Shown here piece by piece: positions 1-6,918 of a DNA stretch of 21,708 nucleotides; the first letter of the stretch is position 1; each line of letters starts with the position of its first letter. The stretch covers positions 1 to 21,708 of the forward strand of contig DVLW01000174.1 of the NCBI GenBank assembly GCA_018715285.1, given 5' to 3'. The stretch is from Candidatus Faecivivens stercoripullorum (GTDB lineage: Bacteria > Bacillota > Clostridia > Oscillospirales > Ruminococcaceae). The notes under the pieces are model-generated. The model saw only the letters and a program-made list of their open reading frames with translations. It had not been told where the DNA came from and did no database searches. A program made the translations under genes and the position numbers.

Positions 1-831
1 AGTAACGCCAATATTATTATGGCGTAAAATCCGTGTTTTGTCAAGTTCTGATTTTGTCTCAACGGCCATAGTTTCGCAGTTTTGGGCACAAATTTCGTAA
101 AGTTTTTGTGTATTCGAGCTTTCGCGGCCGCCGATGACGATCATAAGGTCGGATTTTTGCGCCAGAGCGACAGCTTCCTGCTGCCGCAAATTTGTTGCGT
201 TACATATTGTATCAAATTTTTTGATGTTTGTATAGTACTTTTCAATAATGCTTTGTAAATTTTTCCACAACAAATGGCTCAATGTCGTTTGCTGAACAAC
301 AGCGATATCTTTTTTGTTTTCGCAGCGGAGTTTGTCAAGTATTTCTGTCAGTGTTTTTTCATCCTGAAAGACATATACTTCACCTTTGGCGTGACCAACA
401 ATTCCCTGTACTTCCGGGTGGTTGGGATTGCCTGCAATCAGCAGGACCATTCCCTGTTCAGTGACTTCCCGTGCAATCCGATGGATACGCGCGACATGCG
501 GACAGGTACAGTCGACAATATTGCGTCCTTCCAGCTGGTCATAGACCGATTGTGCGACACCATGGGAACGGATGATGACAGTCTGTCCCGGATGGGTTTC
601 TTCCGGAGATGAGACACTCGGGACGCCGAGGTCTTTCAGCCGCTGGACAATCTGGGGATTATGGATAATCGGTCCGAGCGTCACCGCATCGGAAGATTGT
701 CTGGCAATTTCAAAAGCCCGGTCAACTGCCCGTTTGACGCCGTAACAAAAGCCGGCAGAAGAGGCGAGGGTAATGGTATGGTAATCTTTGCCGGAAATAG
801 TTTTTTCCTGTGATTTACAAGTCTCAGACAT
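1..831 (-). CDS. ispH: 4-hydroxy-3-methylbut-2-enyl diphosphate reductase (IspH/LytB), 3' end outside window
   Basis: IspH catalyses the last step of the MEP isoprenoid pathway, reducing HMBPP to IPP and DMAPP with a [4Fe-4S] cluster in the cytoplasm. The minus frame is open from the ATG at 831 to the window edge, 277 codons with no stop. The family's cluster-binding cysteines are visible in AGFCYGVKRAV (Cys29), DCTCPHV and ICNATNLRQQEA. The substrate-binding motifs RSHG, NHPEV, QQTTLS and GGRESSNT are also present. The last visible residues, NNIGVT, match the point just before the usual AGAS segment, so the IspH domain is nearly complete. The start overlaps the end of plsC by 8 bp, implying translational coupling. 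In many Clostridia IspH is fused to or followed by ribosomal protein S1 domains; that part would lie beyond the edge and cannot be seen. Confidence 0.96.
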   Translation of the reverse strand, partial: MSETCKSQEKTISGKDYHTITLASSAGFCYGVKRAVDRAFEIARQSSDAVTLGPIIHNPQIVQRLKDLGVPSVSSPEETHPGQTVIIRSHGVAQSVYDQLEGRNIVDCTCPHVARIHRIAREVTEQGMVLLIAGNPNHPEVQGIVGHAKGEVYVFQDEKTLTEILDKLRCENKKDIAVVQQTTLSHLLWKNLQSIIEKYYTNIKKFDTICNATNLRQQEAVALAQKSDLMIVIGGRESSNTQKLYEICAQNCETMAVETKSELDKTRILRHNNIGVT

Positions 832-1423
832 GAATATCCTCCAGCATCTTTTCCATCGAATCAGTCAGCAGTCTGTTTGCAGCCCTGATCTGGGAAGGAA
901 CTTTACCTGTCAGTGCCAGCTGTTCATGGGTGATAAAACTGCCGTAGCGGATGACTACGGGAGTCCGCAGGCCATGACGCTCGCCCTTTTTAATAATACA
1001 CGGCTGCAAGCCCATACCTGTTTCAGCTGCGATGACGACAGCGCCGGATTTGAGTTTCTGCAATTTTCCGTCATGACTGCGATGGCCTTCCGGGAAGATG
1101 GCGACAACTTTTCCAGACTTTACATACTCAACCGCTTTTTCAATTGCGGCAGTATCACCTTTCCCTCTGGTAACCGGAAAAGCGCCAAGTCCACGGATAA
1201 TCGGGCTGAGCAGTTTGTTTTCAAACAATTCTTCCTTTGCCATAAAAAAGCACTGCGGTTTGAGCTTGACAGCAATCAGAATCGGGTCAAAAGCGGATAT
1301 ATGGTTGGAACATAAAATGAATCCGCGGTCAGTCGGAACATTTTCCAGCCCTTCATAACGGACCCTGTACAGAATTTTGGAAACAAGATAGGTGGCAACA
1401 CGGGCGATTTTATAAAAGATCAT
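824..1423 (-). CDS. plsC: 1-acyl-sn-glycerol-3-phosphate acyltransferase (PlsC family)
   Basis: This 199-residue protein should acylate lysophosphatidic acid to phosphatidic acid at the inner face of the membrane, in phospholipid synthesis. The acyltransferase motifs are clear: the catalytic HX4D box in NHISAFDP (His41, Asp46) and FPEGHRS (residues 110-116). A substrate-loop segment, GAFPVTRGKGD, lies between them. The N-terminal 20 residues form a hydrophobic/amphipathic stretch consistent with membrane association. The length is typical of short Gram-positive PlsC proteins. The ATG at 1423 has an AAAGG ribosome binding site 8 nt upstream. It sits 39 bp downstream of cmk and overlaps ispH by 8 bp; cmk-plsC-ispH is a recurrent clostridial order. 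Acyl donor preference cannot be read from sequence. Confidence 0.94.
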   Translation of the reverse strand: MIFYKIARVATYLVSKILYRVRYEGLENVPTDRGFILCSNHISAFDPILIAVKLKPQCFFMAKEELFENKLLSPIIRGLGAFPVTRGKGDTAAIEKAVEYVKSGKVVAIFPEGHRSHDGKLQKLKSGAVVIAAETGMGLQPCIIKKGERHGLRTPVVIRYGSFITHEQLALTGKVPSQIRAANRLLTDSMEKMLEDIHV

Positions 1424-1462
1424 ATTGGATACCTTTCTTTGCTTTGGGTAATAGCCGGAGAA

Positions 1463-2140
1463 TCAGACGTTTTGAGTGGAGAGATGCTCAGTGATGATCT
1501 TCTGAATCAGTGCAACTGATTCTTCAAAATTGAGCTGGGAAGTATCCGCGACAATTGCGTCCTCTGCCTGGACAAGAGGAGAGATTGCGCGGTGAATATC
1601 AGCATAATCCCGTTTTTCAACATCTTCGAGGACCTTTTCAAAAGTTGTATTCTCGCCTTTGGCTGTCAGTTCGTCAAAACGTCTCTTTGCTCTTACTTCT
1701 GATGAAGCAGTCAGGAAGATTTTGACATCTGCTTTCGGCAAAACGACAGTTCCGATATCTCTTCCGTCCATGATGACATTGTTTTCCCGTGCAAGACGGC
1801 GCTGCAATTCCAAAAGGTATGCCCGTACGCAGCTGTGTGCCGATACGCCGGATGCTGCCATCGAAACCTGGGGCGTGCGGATCTGTCCGGTTACATTTTC
1901 TCCCTGCAAAAACATCTGCTGGATGCCATTTTCATACCCCATATCGACTTTCAGTTCCGGCAGCAGAGCCTCGACCTGCTGCTCGTTTTTCGGATCACCG
2001 CCCTTGCGCAGTACATAAAGTCCGATGGTGCGGTAAAGTGCGCCGGTATCAACATACAGATAGCCGAGTTTTTCGGCTACTGTACGGGAAATAGTGCTTT
2101 TTCCAGCCCCGGAAGGACCGTCGATTGCAATTGAAATCAT
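1463..2140 (-). CDS. cmk: (d)CMP kinase (cytidylate kinase)
   Basis: Cytidylate kinase phosphorylates CMP and dCMP to the diphosphates using ATP, feeding nucleic acid and CDP-lipid synthesis. The 225-residue product has the family's N-terminal P-loop GPSGAGKS (residues 8-15), followed by LYVDTGALYRT. The NMP-binding signature MDGRDIGTVVLP is followed by KIFLTASSEVRAKRR, the start of the lid region. The length matches bacterial Cmk. The start ATG at 2140 is preceded by AAAGGA about 11 nt upstream, a slightly long spacing. It lies 26 bp after the GNAT gene and 39 bp before plsC within the same minus-strand unit. Confidence 0.97.
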   Translation of the reverse strand: MISIAIDGPSGAGKSTISRTVAEKLGYLYVDTGALYRTIGLYVLRKGGDPKNEQQVEALLPELKVDMGYENGIQQMFLQGENVTGQIRTPQVSMAASGVSAHSCVRAYLLELQRRLARENNVIMDGRDIGTVVLPKADVKIFLTASSEVRAKRRFDELTAKGENTTFEKVLEDVEKRDYADIHRAISPLVQAEDAIVADTSQLNFEESVALIQKIITEHLSTQNV

Positions 2141-2166
2141 AAGATGAAACTTCCTTTCAAAATAGT

Positions 2167-2601
2167 TTACAGCATTTTGTTATACCAGTAAGAACCGCTT
2201 TCAAATCCGAGTTTTTCATAAAAAGCGTGCGCAGAGGTTCGTTGAAATCCGGTAGCCAGTCCGATGAAGGACAGCCCTTTATCCCGGGCAAGAACTTCAG
2301 CCTGAGCGACAAGCGCTTTTCCGATTCCTTTTCCCTGAAAAGCGGAATCGACAGCCAGGCCGTTGATTTTCAGATATCCGGACGGAAAACCAGCTGCCAA
2401 TACCGAGACGGTTGTGATAAATCCGAGCGTCTGCACCCCATCGGATGCTACAAAGGTGGCGTAGTCCTCACGCTCAGCCATTTGACGCAGGGTCTTTTCA
2501 AGATTTTGTACGGTGACCATCCGGTTGCCTAATTCATGGTTCCACAGTTTGGTGACAGCCTGATAATCAGATGGGGCGATTGGACGAATGTGGATATTCA
2601 T
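2167..2601 (-). CDS. GNAT family N-acetyltransferase
   Basis: This small cytoplasmic acetyltransferase transfers acetyl from acetyl-CoA to an unknown amine. The 144-residue product starts with the usual NIHIRPIAPSDYQAV opening of GNAT proteins. It has the acetyl-CoA pyrophosphate-binding motif A, QGKGIGKALV (residues 89-98), and a C-terminal HAFYEKLGFE motif. I chose the ATG at 2601 rather than the in-frame TTG two codons upstream, because AAAGGA sits 7 nt before this ATG and would almost abut the TTG. The gene lies between tmcAL and cmk with 26-bp spacing on both sides, so it is co-transcribed with housekeeping genes. The substrate is not predictable. Confidence 0.88.
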   Translation of the reverse strand: MNIHIRPIAPSDYQAVTKLWNHELGNRMVTVQNLEKTLRQMAEREDYATFVASDGVQTLGFITTVSVLAAGFPSGYLKINGLAVDSAFQGKGIGKALVAQAEVLARDKGLSFIGLATGFQRTSAHAFYEKLGFESGSYWYNKML

Positions 2602-2633
2602 ATACAAATCCTTTCATGGATGTAAAGGGTACC

Positions 2634-3821
2634 TTATTTGAGGGAGGCAGGAATGAATTTGGGGTATTCGGTTACATCGCTGATTTCCGGACAACAGAGG
2701 TTAAATAGCCAAGTTGCCCGTTTTTCGACTGCGGCATATTCTGGGAAAAGCCGTTCCAGCTGTGCCATCGAATGAAAGATGGGAAGAGAAGCGTTTTTTT
2801 TCATCTGCCGCAGCAGTTCCCGTCCCGAGGTCTGATTGAAGTCCAGCACCCGGATATATGGTGGAGAAGACATCGTCAGCGCACGGGTATTTCCCAGCAT
2901 CAGATTCCAGACAATCCGCCGGAGTCTTGAAAGGGTATACCTTTTTGTCTTCACCATTTCCAGCAGCTGGTCCAGTGAACGCGCTTTCTTTGCAGCTGTC
3001 AGAAACCGGTTTTCCAGTCCTTCGGAGATATCCGGCAGTATTTGCAATTCCTCAGCCGACGCGGTTTGCAGCCGGTAAAGAATAGCACGTTCCAGTCTTG
3101 CCGGGTCGGTATTTGCTCTGCCATGCTGCAAAGCATCAGTAAAAATCTCAAGTGCAGGTTCCGGAATATACCGGTCAGCCATATCTGATTCTTTTTCCGC
3201 ATACAATCCGCGAAGCATCGAAGCGCTGGCGGTTTCCTCAGCCTGATCGCTGTCGTGTGCCGCACCCTGACGTTGAACGGTGAAAAATTCCATCGGCGCT
3301 GCCAGTCGGGCATTAGTTTTCAGATATTCAATCGCCAAGATATTGTTCGGGCTGTGCAGCAGGTCTGCTGCGCTGTCTCCATATATCTGCCGGACGGCTT
3401 CTTCTCTGGCCGCAGCGTAGGTAATACCGGTTTTCAGAAGCTGGGAAACCAGCGGAGAGTTTTCTGCTTTTCGCACAGCCTCGGCTGCCTGTATCAGCAG
3501 ACCAGCGTTCCCGGATTCGCTTCCACAGGAAATCATCTTTACACACCCGCATCCGGCCAGTATCTCCACTGCGCCTGCCGCAAACCTCTCAGCCGGAGCC
3601 GAAGCCCATACCGCCGGCAATTCCAGTACCAGATCAGCGCCGCATTTTACAGCGGCCCTTGCGCGGTCCCATTTGGAGAAAAAAGCAGGACCGCCGCGCT
3701 GAACGGCATTGCCGCTCATGACGACAATCAGTCCGTCAGCCTGTTTCCGTGTTTGGGAAATATGATAAAAATGTCCGGTATGCAGCGGATTATATTCTGC
3801 GACGATTCCGGCGGCAGTCAT
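2634..3821 (-). CDS. tmcAL: tRNA(Met) cytidine acetate ligase TmcAL (YlbM family nucleotidyltransferase)
   Basis: TmcAL makes N4-acetylcytidine at the wobble position of elongator tRNA-Met, using acetate and ATP via acetyl-AMP (known for the Bacillus subtilis protein). The 395-residue product opens with GIVAEYNPLHTGH, the HXGH nucleotidyltransferase motif (His14, His17). It continues through VVMSGNAVQRGGPA and a DLVLELP segment characteristic of the family. Length is in the family's usual range. An AAGGAGG ribosome binding site precedes the ATG at 3821 by about 7 nt. It follows the YheO-type regulator by only 11 bp, so it probably depends on the same promoter at 4551-4579. I see nothing degenerate in the catalytic region. 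Confidence 0.93.
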   Translation of the reverse strand: MTAAGIVAEYNPLHTGHFYHISQTRKQADGLIVVMSGNAVQRGGPAFFSKWDRARAAVKCGADLVLELPAVWASAPAERFAAGAVEILAGCGCVKMISCGSESGNAGLLIQAAEAVRKAENSPLVSQLLKTGITYAAAREEAVRQIYGDSAADLLHSPNNILAIEYLKTNARLAAPMEFFTVQRQGAAHDSDQAEETASASMLRGLYAEKESDMADRYIPEPALEIFTDALQHGRANTDPARLERAILYRLQTASAEELQILPDISEGLENRFLTAAKKARSLDQLLEMVKTKRYTLSRLRRIVWNLMLGNTRALTMSSPPYIRVLDFNQTSGRELLRQMKKNASLPIFHSMAQLERLFPEYAAVEKRATWLFNLCCPEISDVTEYPKFIPASLK

Positions 3822-3832
3822 GGCCTTCCTCC

Positions 3833-4471
3833 TTATGACAGCCGGTCTTCATCCGGCTGTCCCAGTTTCAGATAATTGTAGATCGTATAACGGGAAACCC
3901 CAAGTTTTTCGGAAATAAAAGGTACTGCTTTCTGATAATCAAAAGCGTGCTGACGCTGTAAAAGCTGAACCAGTGCAATCCGGTCCGCTTTTTTCATTTT
4001 ATCAGTCGGAATACCCAGCGTTTGTACACAGCTATTGAAAATCTCTTCCAGCCGTCCCTGTTTTGCCGAGTCAAAAGCGTTTTCCAGATAGTTATCAATG
4101 CTCAGCTGTTCGGTCAGATATTCCAGATAGGCACTTGACCGTGTCACGTCCAGATTGATTCCCAGTCCCAGGCAGTACCCATCTCCGCGGACAATCATCG
4201 TTGAACTCTTAATCTTCTGATCGCCCCGCACCACCATCATATTGACCCAGTTCTGCTGCAGCAGCCTGGGATCAACTTCATTCTGTTCACTGCCGAAGAC
4301 ATCCTCAGTCGAACCGGCATGACGGCCGGTGACATGCCCGTTAAAAATAACCAGAATTCTGTGTTTGGGGTCTTCCAGATCCTGTATCAATGTTTCGCAG
4401 CTGCGGCCGAAAGTTCTGGCGATTCCTTCTGCCAGTCCGGTCAGAAGCTGTACCATTGCTTGCTTATCCAT
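3833..4471 (-). CDS. YheO-type transcriptional regulator (PAS-like domain plus HTH)
   Basis: The 212-residue protein matches the YheO/DauR-type architecture. The N-terminal PAS-like ligand domain (about residues 8-125) includes the typical NGHVTGR segment and later GYCLGLGINLD. The C-terminal helix-turn-helix (about 165-205) ends in EKLGVSRYTIYNYLKLG. Such regulators are soluble and respond to small molecules; Pseudomonas DauR controls D-arginine catabolism genes that include an ornithine cyclodeaminase-family dehydrogenase. Here the gene is divergent from a gene of that same enzyme family, which supports regulation of that neighbour. It is also the first gene of the operon leading into tmcAL, cmk and ispH. 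Its AAGG abuts the ATG at 4471, so the exact start is somewhat uncertain; Met6 is an alternative. Confidence 0.88.
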   Translation of the reverse strand: MDKQAMVQLLTGLAEGIARTFGRSCETLIQDLEDPKHRILVIFNGHVTGRHAGSTEDVFGSEQNEVDPRLLQQNWVNMMVVRGDQKIKSSTMIVRGDGYCLGLGINLDVTRSSAYLEYLTEQLSIDNYLENAFDSAKQGRLEEIFNSCVQTLGIPTDKMKKADRIALVQLLQRQHAFDYQKAVPFISEKLGVSRYTIYNYLKLGQPDEDRLS

Positions 4472-4550
4472 CCTTCAGATCATTCCTTTTGCCGTCTCTG
4501 TCCGGAAATTGGGTGAACAAAGCAGCCAATTGTTGAAAAGTCCTGAAGTT

Positions 4551-4579
4551 ATTATACCGCCGAAATGGGCATTTTTCAA
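4551..4579 (-). promoter_or_regulatory. Predicted sigma-A promoter for the YheO regulator-tmcAL-cmk-plsC-ispH unit
   Basis: Read on the minus strand, TTGAAA (4579-4574) is followed by a 17-bp spacer and a perfect TATAAT (4556-4551). It lies about 80 bp upstream of the regulator start. No other strong promoter is visible in the short gaps of the downstream genes, so it probably drives the whole minus-strand block. Confidence 0.75.
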
Positions 4580-4591
4580 CCGGACGGAGAA

Positions 4592-4616
4592 ATTTGTACC
4601 AGCCTTCTGGACAAAT
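4592..4616. promoter_or_regulatory. Imperfect inverted repeat between divergent promoters, candidate operator
   Basis: ATTTGT (4592-4597) and ACAAAT (4611-4616) form the outer arms. An inner CCAG/CTGG pair is shifted by one base. It lies between the minus-strand -35 (4574-4579) and the plus-strand -35 (4648-4653), a natural site for the divergently encoded YheO-type regulator. The assignment of the binding protein is inference. Confidence 0.4.
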
Positions 4617-4647
4617 ATGACAATATGTAAAAATTACGGGATAATAT

Positions 4648-4676
4648 TTGACATCCTGTGGAACTGCTGTTATACT
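4648..4676 (+). promoter_or_regulatory. Predicted sigma-A promoter for the ornithine cyclodeaminase-family gene
   Basis: A perfect TTGACA (4648-4653), a 17-bp spacer and TATACT (4671-4676) lie about 80 bp upstream of the ATG at 4759. This is among the closest matches to consensus in the window. Confidence 0.85.
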
Positions 4677-4758
4677 GAAACCAGCTGATACTCTTTACTG
4701 TAATGGAGCGGTATGTCCGTCAAACAGGCATGCCTGAGATAGAAAGGAAGTCGGAATT

Positions 4759-5703
4759 ATGATCGTTGTGGAAGCAAAAGAGGCCAGAGAAAGACTGGAT
4801 ATGGCAACCTGTATCCGTCTGATGCGGGAAGGACTCTCTGCTCTGGAAAATGGGAGCGCAATGCAGCCGCTCAGAAGCGTCAACAAGCTGCCGCACGGCA
4901 ATTTGTTTGGATTTATGCCGGCTTATCTTGGAGACGGAGACTATTTTGGTGCAAAGGTAATTACCGCTTTCCATGACAATATCGGGACTGAATATCCGTC
5001 CCATATGGGATATGTCATGATTTTTGAAGCAGTTCACGGCAGTTTTGTCGGAATGGCTGACTGTGGCGTTATTACCGAGATTCGTACCGGAGCGGTTTCC
5101 GGTGTTGCGACCGATCTTCTGGCGGTGAAGGATGCGAAAAAACTGGCGCTGATTGGTGCCGGTGCACAGGCAAGAAGCCATCTTGCCGCAATGCTTGAAG
5201 TACGTCCCGGACTCAGTGAAGTCTCGGTTTATGATATCCGCACCGAAGCAGCTGAGAAATTTGCTGCCGAATCGGAGGAAAAATATCATATTCCGGTCCA
5301 TGTCTGTGCTGATGTCCAGACCGCGGTACAGGATGCCGATATTATCTGTACGCTGACACCTTCCAAAGACCCGTATCTCAAACGGGAGTGGATTAAAAAA
5401 GGTGCGCATATCAATGCAGTCGGTACCTTTACGCCGGTGACCCGTGAGGTGACCTCTGAACTGGTGGCTGCCAGCAAGCTGTACGCCGACCAGATTGAAG
5501 CGATGGAAAAGGAAGCGGGCGAATATCTGATACCGCTTTCGGAAGGGCTGATTACCCGGGAACATATCCGTGGGTCGATTGGCGGACTGCTGACCGGAAA
5601 GGCAGAAGGCCGGACGTCGGATGAGGATATTACTCTGTTTGACGCGCTGGGACTGGCGGTTGAGGATGTAATCTGCGGACGGTTCCTGGTCTGCGGGCGG
5701 TAA
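4759..5703 (+). CDS. Ornithine cyclodeaminase/mu-crystallin family NAD(P)-dependent enzyme
   Basis: The 314-residue protein has the family layout. An N-terminal substrate/dimerisation part carries GAKVITAFHDN (Lys66, the conserved substrate lysine) and TEIRTGAVS (Arg109). A Rossmann domain follows with LIGAGAQARSHL (residues 131-142), and the end holds the FDALGLAVEDV signature. The family includes ornithine cyclodeaminases, L-arginine and alanine dehydrogenases, ketimine reductases and mu-crystallin. The position of the catalytic Asp of true ornithine cyclodeaminase (Asp228 in the Pseudomonas putida enzyme) appears to be Phe224 here, in NAVGTFTP. I therefore expect an imine reductase or amino-acid dehydrogenase activity rather than ornithine deamination. 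AAAGGAAG precedes the ATG. Divergence from a YheO-type regulator suggests substrate-responsive control. Confidence 0.9.
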   Translation: MIVVEAKEARERLDMATCIRLMREGLSALENGSAMQPLRSVNKLPHGNLFGFMPAYLGDGDYFGAKVITAFHDNIGTEYPSHMGYVMIFEAVHGSFVGMADCGVITEIRTGAVSGVATDLLAVKDAKKLALIGAGAQARSHLAAMLEVRPGLSEVSVYDIRTEAAEKFAAESEEKYHIPVHVCADVQTAVQDADIICTLTPSKDPYLKREWIKKGAHINAVGTFTPVTREVTSELVAASKLYADQIEAMEKEAGEYLIPLSEGLITREHIRGSIGGLLTGKAEGRTSDEDITLFDALGLAVEDVICGRFLVCGR

Positions 5704-5717
5704 AACTGAAAGGTGGG

Positions 5718-5770
5718 TGGATATCATGTATTATTTTTCTGAAAACAGTATGATTCATAATAGATATCCA
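5718..5770 (+). repeat. Long interrupted inverted repeat just after the OCD-family gene
   Basis: TGGATATC (5718-5725) pairs with GATATCCA (5763-5770), and TATTAT (5729-5734) pairs with ATAATA (5757-5762). This makes 14 base pairs interrupted only by ATG (5726-5728) on one side. The element begins 15 bp after the stop codon at 5703 and precedes a separate GC-rich terminator. It could be an mRNA 3' stabilising hairpin, a protein-binding dyad, or a structure occluding the start of the tiny ORF embedded in it. Confidence 0.5.
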
Positions 5771-5788
5771 ACCGGATTGAACAACTGA
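5726..5788 (+). CDS. Possible 20-residue peptide ORF between the OCD-family gene and its terminator
   Basis: ATG at 5726 runs 20 codons to TGA at 5786-5788 and encodes MYYFSENSMIHNRYPTGLNN. A purine-rich AAAGGTGGG lies about 8 nt upstream. The stop is 4 nt before the terminator stem. The start codon is the bulge of a 14-bp hairpin, so translation would be occluded if the hairpin forms. I do not recognise the peptide. The inverted repeat constrains the codons, so the reading frame may be accidental. Confidence 0.25.
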   Translation: MYYFSENSMIHNRYPTGLNN

Positions 5789-5792
5789 TTTT

Positions 5793-5822
5793 GCGGCGGA
5801 TTTATCCGCCGCTTTTTCTTTT
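5793..5822 (+). terminator. Intrinsic terminator after the OCD-family gene
   Basis: GCGGCGGA (5793-5800), loop TTTA and TCCGCCGC (5805-5812) form a perfect 8-bp GC-rich stem followed by TTTTTCTTTT. It separates the OCD-family gene from the dehydrogenase downstream. Confidence 0.92.
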
Positions 5823-5878
5823 ATACACTAAAGAATCAAAAGCAAAAAGTATACTGCATCATGAAAGGAAATCGAAAA

Positions 5879-6862
5879 ATGAAGTTTTGTATCTATGAGG
5901 TTCGGGAAGATGAGCGCCAGATGCTGGAAAGACTGCGGCAGAAATATGATCTCGAACTGATCTTAACCAGTCAGCCGCTTAATCTGGAAACAGCCTCTCT
6001 TGCTGCAGGCTGTGACGGTGTATCTACTCTGGGACATTCTCAATTAAACCGGGATGTGCTGAATAAGCTGGCGGAAATGGGTATCCATGCCTGTTCTTCC
6101 CGGTGCATTGGAATCAATCACATCGATATGGACGCGGCACGTGAGCTGAAAATCCGGATTTCCAACGCCTGTTATTCTCCATACGGTGTCGCGGATTATA
6201 CCGTTATGCTGATGCTGATGCTCATCCGGCGGTATAAACCGGCTTTGTGGCGTCAGCAGGTAAACGATTATTCACTTGGCGGACTGATGGGAAGAGAACT
6301 CCGCGGCATGACAGTCGGCATTATCGGAACCGGTCGGATTGGCTGTGCTGTTATGCAGAACCTGTCCGGATTCGGATGCAAACTGCTGTGCAGCGACGTC
6401 AGGGAAAATCCGGAAGCCGCCCGACTGGGAGAGTATGTAACTGTCGACGAGATTTTCTCCCGATGTGATATGATTTCGCTGCATACACCGTTGCTGGATT
6501 CTACCCGGTATCTGGTCAACGAACGGACACTTTCACTGATGAAACCGGACGGAATGCTGGTCAACTGTGCACGCGGCGAACTGATGGATATTCAGGCGGT
6601 GACCCGTGCAATTGAAAACCAGAAGATCGGCGGCGTTGCAATGGACGTATTTGAAAAAGAAGACGGTATCTATCATCATGACTGTCGTACCGATATCCTC
6701 AAAAACCGCGATATGGCCTATCTGCGCCAGTTCCCCAATGTCATCATGACGCAGCATATGGCGTTTTACACGATGGAAGCGGTCGACAGTATGGTGACCT
6801 GCGGCATTGAGAGTCTGGTGGCGTTTGTACAGGGAAAAGAATATTTTTGTGAAATTGCATGA
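5879..6862 (+). CDS. D-isomer specific 2-hydroxyacid dehydrogenase (D-lactate dehydrogenase/VanH type)
   Basis: The 327-residue enzyme should interconvert a D-2-hydroxy acid and the 2-oxo acid with NAD(H), most likely pyruvate/D-lactate or a related pair. The Rossmann motif GTGRIG (150-155) is followed by LCSDV (Asp173), indicating NAD preference. Catalytic residues are visible as Arg232 in ARGEL, Glu261 in FEKED and His293 in QHMAFYT. The segments SRCIGINHIDMD and YSPYGVADYTVML resemble D-LDH/VanH rather than glycerate or formate dehydrogenases. I chose the ATG at 5879 because AAGGA lies 9 nt before it; the in-frame ATG at 5861 has no good ribosome binding site. A weak TATACT at 5850-5855 would start transcription near 5861. 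No D-Ala-D-Lac ligase is adjacent, so a van-type role is unsupported. Confidence 0.88.
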   Translation: MKFCIYEVREDERQMLERLRQKYDLELILTSQPLNLETASLAAGCDGVSTLGHSQLNRDVLNKLAEMGIHACSSRCIGINHIDMDAARELKIRISNACYSPYGVADYTVMLMLMLIRRYKPALWRQQVNDYSLGGLMGRELRGMTVGIIGTGRIGCAVMQNLSGFGCKLLCSDVRENPEAARLGEYVTVDEIFSRCDMISLHTPLLDSTRYLVNERTLSLMKPDGMLVNCARGELMDIQAVTRAIENQKIGGVAMDVFEKEDGIYHHDCRTDILKNRDMAYLRQFPNVIMTQHMAFYTMEAVDSMVTCGIESLVAFVQGKEYFCEIA

Positions 6863-6918
6863 TTTTCCAACTTTTTCTCGCTGATAATTATGCGTAAGGC
6901 AGAAATGCCGGTAATTAC

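Noticed and set aside
788..1315. Plus-strand frame opposite plsC, and 274-612 opposite ispH
   Set aside because: Both are antisense to genes with clear catalytic motifs and have no family features of their own.
4720..5727. 335-codon open frame on the minus strand opposite the OCD-family gene
   Set aside because: It lies antisense to a clearly conserved enzyme, has no recognisable domain or ribosome binding site, and its composition is that of a mirrored coding strand.
5861..6862. Vancomycin-resistance-type vanH call for the dehydrogenase
   Set aside because: Sequence resemblance is at family level only; no ligase, dipeptidase or VanRS-type neighbours are present around it.
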